Source of the DNA: Bog-473 sp035551835
Lineage (GTDB): Bacteria > Actinomycetota > Acidimicrobiia > Acidimicrobiales > RAAP-2
Assembly (NCBI GenBank): GCA_035551835.1
Contig: DASZMN010000095.1
Location: 1-64,000 of the forward strand
Reading direction: 5' to 3'
DNA length: 64,000 bases
This document shows positions 59,293 through 64,000 of the stretch, one piece after another. The notes under the pieces are model-generated. The model was not told where the DNA came from and made no database searches. It worked only from the letters and a program-made list of their open reading frames with translations. Numbering within the stretch: position 1 is the first letter of the stretch; the number at the start of each line of letters is the position of its first letter. A program made the position numbers and the translations under genes.

Positions 59293-60227
59293 AGGCGGTG
59301 CGGAGTGGCAACGGCCGGGTGAAGGTCGTCGAGCTCGACGAAGCACCGGGTACGGGCGAAGTGCTGGACATGCACGCCACCAGCATCTGCGCCTCCGACC
59401 TGAGCTACATCCGCTTCGGGAGCACCAACATCTTGGGCCACGAGCTCGCGGGGCGCCGCCGGGACGGGACGCCGGTCGTGGTCGAGGCAATCTACGGCTG
59501 CCTCGAGTGCGACCAATGTCGCCGGGGCGCGTACAACCTCTGCCCGACGCACGGCCAGCGGGCCCTCGGCATCTTCGCGGACGGCGGCATGGCCGAGCAG
59601 TTCCGGGCCCCGCCCGAGCGCCTGGTCAGCGTCCCGCCCGGCCTCGACCTGCGCGACGCGTGCCTGGTCGAACCGGCTTCGGTGTCGTGGCATGCCCTCC
59701 GACTCGCCGGCACCGGGCCGGGCACACGAGTAGCAGTCGTCGGCGCGGGCGCACTCGGACTCCTGGCCGTGTCGGGGGCCCGAAGAATGGGCGCCGCCGA
59801 GGTCGCCCTCGACGCGCGCCATCGCCACCAACGGGAGGGGGGCGAACGGCTGGGGGCGACGGTCGGCGGGCGCGGCGTGTACGAGGTGGTGGTCGAGGCG
59901 GCCGGGACCCTCGAGAGCCTCGCTCGCTGCGGCGAGCTCGTCGCGCCGGGCGGGACCATCGTCGTGCTGGGCGTGCACTTCGGGCCGGTGCAGCTCGACT
60001 GGATGCCACTGTTCAACAAGGAGGCGCGGGTGATCCCCTCACTCGGCTACTGCGCGCACGACGGCGTGCGGGAGATGGACGAGGCCGCAGCCATGTTGGC
60101 GGAGAACCCTGAGATCGCCCGCACCGTGATCACGCACCGGTTCCCGCTCGAAGACGCCGACAGGGCCTTCGGGGTCGCCGCCGACCGGGGCAGCGGTGCA
60201 ATCCGCGTGGTGCTGGAGCCGTCGTGA
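59289..60227 (+). CDS. zinc-containing alcohol dehydrogenase (MDR family)
   Basis: A 312-residue zinc alcohol dehydrogenase, about 30 residues shorter than usual. The catalytic-zinc Cys is in S-I-C-A-S-D and the G-H-E motif follows; the structural-zinc cluster is G-C-L-E-C-D-Q-C-R-R-G-A-Y-N-L-C. The Rossmann loop is G-A-G-A-L-G. GTG 59289 overlaps the CMD stop by 4 bp. It would oxidise a secondary alcohol or sugar-like polyol. Confidence 0.9.
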   Translation: MKAVRSGNGRVKVVELDEAPGTGEVLDMHATSICASDLSYIRFGSTNILGHELAGRRRDGTPVVVEAIYGCLECDQCRRGAYNLCPTHGQRALGIFADGGMAEQFRAPPERLVSVPPGLDLRDACLVEPASVSWHALRLAGTGPGTRVAVVGAGALGLLAVSGARRMGAAEVALDARHRHQREGGERLGATVGGRGVYEVVVEAAGTLESLARCGELVAPGGTIVVLGVHFGPVQLDWMPLFNKEARVIPSLGYCAHDGVREMDEAAAMLAENPEIARTVITHRFPLEDADRAFGVAADRGSGAIRVVLEPS

Positions 60228-60670
60228 ACGCGGCCGACCAGTTCCACATCGGGATCGTGGTCGACGACCTCGACACCGCCTTGGAGGATCTCGGCGGACT
60301 GTTCGGCTACCAGTGGTGCCCGGTCCTCGCCATCGAAACGCCCGTCGTCCTCCCCAAGGGAGAGTTCACGCTCGATCTGCACTTCACCTACTCGAAGGCG
60401 GCGCCCCGGGTGGAGCTGATCAAGAGCGTGGCCGGAACGCTCTGGGCCCCCGCCACGGGGTCGGGCATCCACCACGCCGGCTACTGGTCCGACGACGTCG
60501 CAGCCGACGGGCGCCTGCTCGCCGCGCGCGGGTACGCCGAGGAGGCGAAGGGGGTCGGGCCGGACGGCACCGCCGTCTGGTCCTACCACCGCAGCGTCGG
60601 GGGGCCGCGGATCGAGCTGGTGAGCCGTCAACTCGAATCCGGGTTGGCGTCCTACTGGGCCTCGGGCTGA
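60224..60670 (+). CDS. glyoxalase/VOC-superfamily protein
   Basis: A 148-residue VOC-fold protein: Q-F-H-I-G-I-V-V-D-D-L-D at the N-terminus and H-H-A-G-Y-W-S-D-D in the middle supply the metal ligands, with R-I-E-L-V near the end. Relatives are methylmalonyl-CoA epimerases and lactoylglutathione-lyase-like enzymes. GTG 60224 overlaps the dehydrogenase stop by 4 bp. It may epimerise or isomerise the product of the alcohol dehydrogenase. Confidence 0.88.
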   Translation: MNAADQFHIGIVVDDLDTALEDLGGLFGYQWCPVLAIETPVVLPKGEFTLDLHFTYSKAAPRVELIKSVAGTLWAPATGSGIHHAGYWSDDVAADGRLLAARGYAEEAKGVGPDGTAVWSYHRSVGGPRIELVSRQLESGLASYWASG

Positions 60671-60695
60671 GGTCCGGGCTGCAAGAGCCGGCGGG

Positions 60696-62855
60696 TCAGA
60701 GGTCGCGCAGCCGGAGCCGGACGGCACCAGCATCGTGCGCGTGCGCACCCACCTCCAGCTCGACGTCCGACGGAACGGGCGGCACCCGGCGGCGGATCGC
60801 GGCGTCCCACGTCGCCAGAGGGCGCAACGACACGTCGACCGCCACCGATACCGAAGTCCGCGCGGCCACGTTGACGGGCGCGAACCCGACGAGCAGCTGC
60901 TCGCCGGCGTACGGCCCGTGCGAGGTGGATCCGTAGACCTGCACGACGTGCCCACCGTCGCGGTCTCCGGTGTTCGCCACCTCGACCACGAGGGTCGCCG
61001 TGCCGTCGCCCAGCGCACGGCACGAAGCCTGGCGAATCTCGAACGTCGTGTACGAGAGGCCGAAACCGTGCGGGAAGGCCGCCGGCACCCCTAGCTTGTC
61101 CAGCAACCTCTGGCCATGGAAGCGGTCGTAGGTGATCGCCGTCGCGCTGCGGTCAAAGAAGGGAAGGTGATCCTCGGAGTCCGGCATCGAGAAGGGGAGG
61201 CGCCCGGTCGGGTTGTGGGCGCCGGTCACGACGTCCGCCAGGGCATGCCCTCCCTCCATGCCGGCGTACCACATCATGAGGAGCGCGGGTACCGACACAC
61301 GCCACGACGCGGTCAGGACGGCGCCCGCCGCGACGACGGCGACGATCGTCCTGGGATTGGCCGCGGTCACGGCTGCGATGATCTCCTCGTCGACGGGCCG
61401 CAACGTCAACGAGACGCGGTCGCCTCCGAACGCGTCGGGATCGCCGGACGAGGGCACCTGGGCCAACGCCGTGGGGAGCTCGGCGGGGACCGCTGGGAAC
61501 AGTGCGAGCAGCTCCGGGTTCGAGACGATGTCGGGCCCGATGTACTCGCCTTCGTCTCGGGCGTCGTAGCCCACCACGACGATGGCAACGTCGGCCGCCG
61601 CGGCAGCAGCAGCCGCCGCCGCCGGCTGATCGGCGTCGACGAGCTGCACGGCGGCATCGGGCAACGCCGCACGAATGCCGTCGAGCGGGGTGGCGCGCGA
61701 AGGCGGTCGGACATCGGAGGAACCGTTGTCGCCCATGTTCGGTGCGTTGGCCAGGCGGCCGATCAAGGCGATCGAACCGACGGCAGCCGGGTCGAGGGGC
61801 AGGACCGCCGACCCGTCCACCGGGTCGTTCTGCAACAGGACCATCGAGCGGGCGGCGACACGGCGGGCCAGGGCCCGGGCTTCCTCGTTCGCCAGTACCG
61901 CTGGGGGTGGGGCTTCTTGGGCCCGGGTGGCGTAGGAACGGAGCTGCGCGCCGATCAGGCGAACGCCCGATCGCTCGACCATCGCCCACGAGGTCTCCCC
62001 CGCCTCTAATTGGCCGGGCAGTCGCTGGGCCCGCACCTGGCGAAACGGTTCTTCGAGGTCCATGCCGGCGTTCAGCGCCTTCCCGCCGTCGCGCAACCCC
62101 CAGATGAAGTCGGTCCCCGTGACCCCGCCCCAGCCCCAGTCCTCGCGCAGCACCGTGCTGAGGAGGTACTCGTTCTGGCCGCACCATTCCCCGTTGACCG
62201 AGTTGTAGGCCGCCATCACGGCGGCGACGCCCTCCTCGACGACCCGGCGGAAATGGGCGAGGTACACGTCGTGCAGCGTCGGCTCGTCGACCGTGACGTC
62301 GACGGTGAACCGCGCGTTCTCCATCGAGTTCAACGCGTAGTGCTTGACGCAGGCCATCACCCAGCGTTGGGTGCCGCGGGTGAGCGCGGCGCCGAACTCG
62401 CCGAGATGGTACGGATCGTCCCCGTAGGTCTCCTGGATGCGCCCCCACGCGGGGTGCCGCGGCAGGTTGATGCACACCCCACCGAAGAAGTTGCCGCCGA
62501 GGGCTCGGACCTCGCGGCCGATGACGTCGCCGACCTCTTCCTCGAGCGCGAGGTCCCACGTCGCACCCCGCGCCATCGGGACAGGGAACGCGGTGGCGGC
62601 GCCGGCGACGCAGCCGCGCGGGCCGTCCACGAACCGGGTGCCCGGCAGACCGATCCGCGCCACGGCTCCGTGCACGATCGGGGTCCGGTTGTAACCCTCG
62701 GACCTGAAGGTGGCCAGGCCCTCCCAGAAGTCGGTGTCGCCGTCGAGGAGCCAGAGCCGTTCCGCGTCGTCGAGTTGCGCGTAGAGCTCCTGGGCGACGT
62801 CGCCCGCCGGCCGACCCGATTGCACCGCACGGACGGCCTCGTCGAACGCGGTCAC
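60696..62855 (-). CDS. glycoside hydrolase family 3 beta-glucosidase-like enzyme
   Basis: A 719-residue GH3 protein with the (alpha/beta)8 domain, the alpha/beta sandwich and a C-terminal fibronectin-III-like domain. K-H-Y (171-173) and the nucleophile Asp (about 249 in V-T-G-T-D-F) are present. No signal peptide is visible, so it acts inside the cell. GTG 62855 overlaps the CoA ligase stop by 4 bp. A beta-glucosidase or xylosidase coupled to a CoA ligase suggests removal of a sugar from a glycosylated substrate before CoA activation. Confidence 0.92.
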   Translation of the reverse strand: MTAFDEAVRAVQSGRPAGDVAQELYAQLDDAERLWLLDGDTDFWEGLATFRSEGYNRTPIVHGAVARIGLPGTRFVDGPRGCVAGAATAFPVPMARGATWDLALEEEVGDVIGREVRALGGNFFGGVCINLPRHPAWGRIQETYGDDPYHLGEFGAALTRGTQRWVMACVKHYALNSMENARFTVDVTVDEPTLHDVYLAHFRRVVEEGVAAVMAAYNSVNGEWCGQNEYLLSTVLREDWGWGGVTGTDFIWGLRDGGKALNAGMDLEEPFRQVRAQRLPGQLEAGETSWAMVERSGVRLIGAQLRSYATRAQEAPPPAVLANEEARALARRVAARSMVLLQNDPVDGSAVLPLDPAAVGSIALIGRLANAPNMGDNGSSDVRPPSRATPLDGIRAALPDAAVQLVDADQPAAAAAAAAAADVAIVVVGYDARDEGEYIGPDIVSNPELLALFPAVPAELPTALAQVPSSGDPDAFGGDRVSLTLRPVDEEIIAAVTAANPRTIVAVVAAGAVLTASWRVSVPALLMMWYAGMEGGHALADVVTGAHNPTGRLPFSMPDSEDHLPFFDRSATAITYDRFHGQRLLDKLGVPAAFPHGFGLSYTTFEIRQASCRALGDGTATLVVEVANTGDRDGGHVVQVYGSTSHGPYAGEQLLVGFAPVNVAARTSVSVAVDVSLRPLATWDAAIRRRVPPVPSDVELEVGAHAHDAGAVRLRLRDL

Positions 62856-64000
62856 GTCGTCCCGGCCGGTCGGCTAACGGGACGAAGGTCCCGCTTGAGC
62901 ACCTTGCCCGAAGGGTTGCGCGGCAACGCCTCGAGGAAGGTGACGTCTTTCGGCACTTTGAACTTGGCCAGCCGCTCGGCGCAGTGCGCGAGCAACTCCT
63001 CGGCGGTCGCGGATTCGCCCGCTCGCACAACGACGAAGGCCACCGGGACCTCGCCCCACCGCTCGTCCGGTCGCCCGACCACGGCGGCCTCGAGCACCGC
63101 GTCGTGCTCGTAGAGCACACGCTCGACCTCGGACCCCGCGATGTTCTCGCCGCCCGACACGATCATGTCCTTCAGCCGGTCGACGATGAAGAGATAGCCG
63201 TCTTCGTCGAGCACCCCGATGTCGCCGGTGTGGAACCACCCGCCCGCAAAGGCCCGGTCGGTGGCATCGGCGTCACGCCAATACCCCTTGAAGACCTTCG
63301 GGCCCCGCATCACGATCTCGCCACGTGCACCGGGACGAACGGGGTGACCTTGGTCGTCCCACACCTCGAGCTCGAGATGCACACAGGGCCGGCCGACGCT
63401 GCCCAGCTTCTTCACGATGTTGTCCCGATCGAGAAAGGTGTCGCCCGAGACCGTTTCGGTCAGCCCGTAGGCGTCGGCGAACCAGGCCGAGGGGAATACG
63501 CGCTGGATGCGCTCGATCAAAGGGATCGGCATCTTCTCTCCGCCATTGATGATGACGCGCACCGACGACAGATCCCGTTGCTCGACGTCGGGCTGCGCCA
63601 TGATCGCATTCACCATCGCCGGTGCCAGCCACACGGCGGTCACCTTCGACCGCTCCAGCTCGTCGACGACGGCGGCAGCGTCGAACACGCGGTGGATGAT
63701 CGTGGTCGCGCCGGCCGCGACGAGCGTCGTGGTCGTGAGGTCGAGCGCGCCAACGTGGTAGAGGGGCCCGCAGGCGAGGCCCAGATCATCTGCGTTGAAA
63801 CCGAATTCGACGAGGTGGGCGAAGTTCTTCCACGCCAGATTGGCGTGCGTGATCATGACGCCCTTCGGACGACCGGTGGTGCCCGACGTGTACATCAGGC
63901 GGTGGATGTCGTCGGCGTCGGTCGGGGCCCGGTCGACGGCTGGCCCGGTGGTCCGGAGTTCGGCGAGCGTCGTCCAGCCGGTCGGAGCTTCGTGCGCGCG
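62852..64000 (-). CDS. acyl-CoA synthetase (5' part cut off by window edge)
   Basis: The last 382 residues of an ANL ligase; the N-terminus lies outside the window. M-Y-T-S-G-T-T-G-R-P-K-G (A3), A-Y-G-L-T-E-T (A5), F-H-T-G-D-I-G (A7) and N-P-S-G-K-V-L-K (A10 Lys) are all present. It overlaps the beta-glucosidase gene by 4 bp. It would activate a free acid, perhaps an aglycone released by that glucosidase. Confidence 0.93.
   Translation of the reverse strand, partial: RAHEAPTGWTTLAELRTTGPAVDRAPTDADDIHRLMYTSGTTGRPKGVMITHANLAWKNFAHLVEFGFNADDLGLACGPLYHVGALDLTTTTLVAAGATTIIHRVFDAAAVVDELERSKVTAVWLAPAMVNAIMAQPDVEQRDLSSVRVIINGGEKMPIPLIERIQRVFPSAWFADAYGLTETVSGDTFLDRDNIVKKLGSVGRPCVHLELEVWDDQGHPVRPGARGEIVMRGPKVFKGYWRDADATDRAFAGGWFHTGDIGVLDEDGYLFIVDRLKDMIVSGGENIAGSEVERVLYEHDAVLEAAVVGRPDERWGEVPVAFVVVRAGESATAEELLAHCAERLAKFKVPKDVTFLEALPRNPSGKVLKRDLRPVSRPAGTT

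Noticed and set aside
1..64000. CRISPR arrays, tRNA or rRNA genes, insertion sequences, phage genes
   Set aside because: I looked for regularly spaced repeats, cloverleaf-like ends, transposase motifs and integrase motifs and saw none.

Overview
The window is about 70% GC, dense with genes, and rich in GTG starts and 4-bp stop/start overlaps. It carries a likely F420-type luciferase-like oxidoreductase, a PPOX protein, many FadE-like acyl-CoA dehydrogenases (ACADs), CaiB CoA-transferases, bacterial class I P450s and TetR regulators. This points to an actinomycete-type bacterium (Actinomycetota, possibly Acidimicrobiia or a mycobacterial relative); the exact taxon cannot be fixed from sequence reading alone. 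I see no rRNA, tRNA, CRISPR array, transposase or phage gene.

Layout. 1-7118 (minus): one long catabolic operon of aldehyde dehydrogenase, P450, amidohydrolase, a two-subunit ACAD and an alpha/beta hydrolase (cut by the left edge), headed by a palindrome-overlapped promoter near 7222-7251. 7413-12702: TesB-like thioesterase, an SDR/esterase pair, an exported large hydrolase and a crotonase. 12813-16881: a TetR gene divergent from an ACAD / APH-kinase / quinone-reductase operon; the first two proteins resemble a split ACAD10/11. 16922-21561: a CaiB/SDR/hot-dog/PPOX operon converging on an amidohydrolase gene; both promoters carry the same 18-bp element. 21714-23798: hydrolase and an orphan exported solute-binding protein. 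23853-31169 (minus): SDR, TauD-like dioxygenase, a metal-site-altered amidohydrolase, CMD, a 3-hydroxyisobutyrate-dehydrogenase-like enzyme, then P450/SDR/TetR/ferredoxin. 31285-35963: LLM oxidoreductase, TetR, SnoaL-like protein and a second two-subunit ACAD. 36111-39791: DHFR-like and YCII proteins, a second aldehyde dehydrogenase and a KshB-like reductase, followed by a frame-broken gene. 40242-46201: LLM monooxygenase, CaiB, CoA-ester lyase, Rieske oxygenase and a small unknown protein, divergent from a GntR regulator. 46242-56912: CoA ligase with a third two-subunit ACAD and crotonase; a classical ACAD; CaiB plus CoA ligase; P450 plus crotonase. 56962-64000: FMN reductase, DapB-like dehydrogenase, a CMD/alcohol-dehydrogenase/VOC operon, a GH3 beta-glucosidase and a CoA ligase cut by the right edge.

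Together the genes look like a large degradative island. Oxygenases (three P450s, a Rieske system, a TauD-like enzyme, LLM enzymes) would introduce oxygen; aldehyde and alcohol dehydrogenases and SDRs would oxidise further; CoA ligases and CaiB transferases would make CoA esters; ACADs, crotonases, thioesterases and a CoA-ester lyase would shorten them. The substrate is not identifiable from sequence. The mix of two-subunit ACADs, P450s and a KshB-like reductase is typical of steroid or other polycyclic or branched isoprenoid breakdown, and the GH3 glucosidase would fit a glycosylated input.
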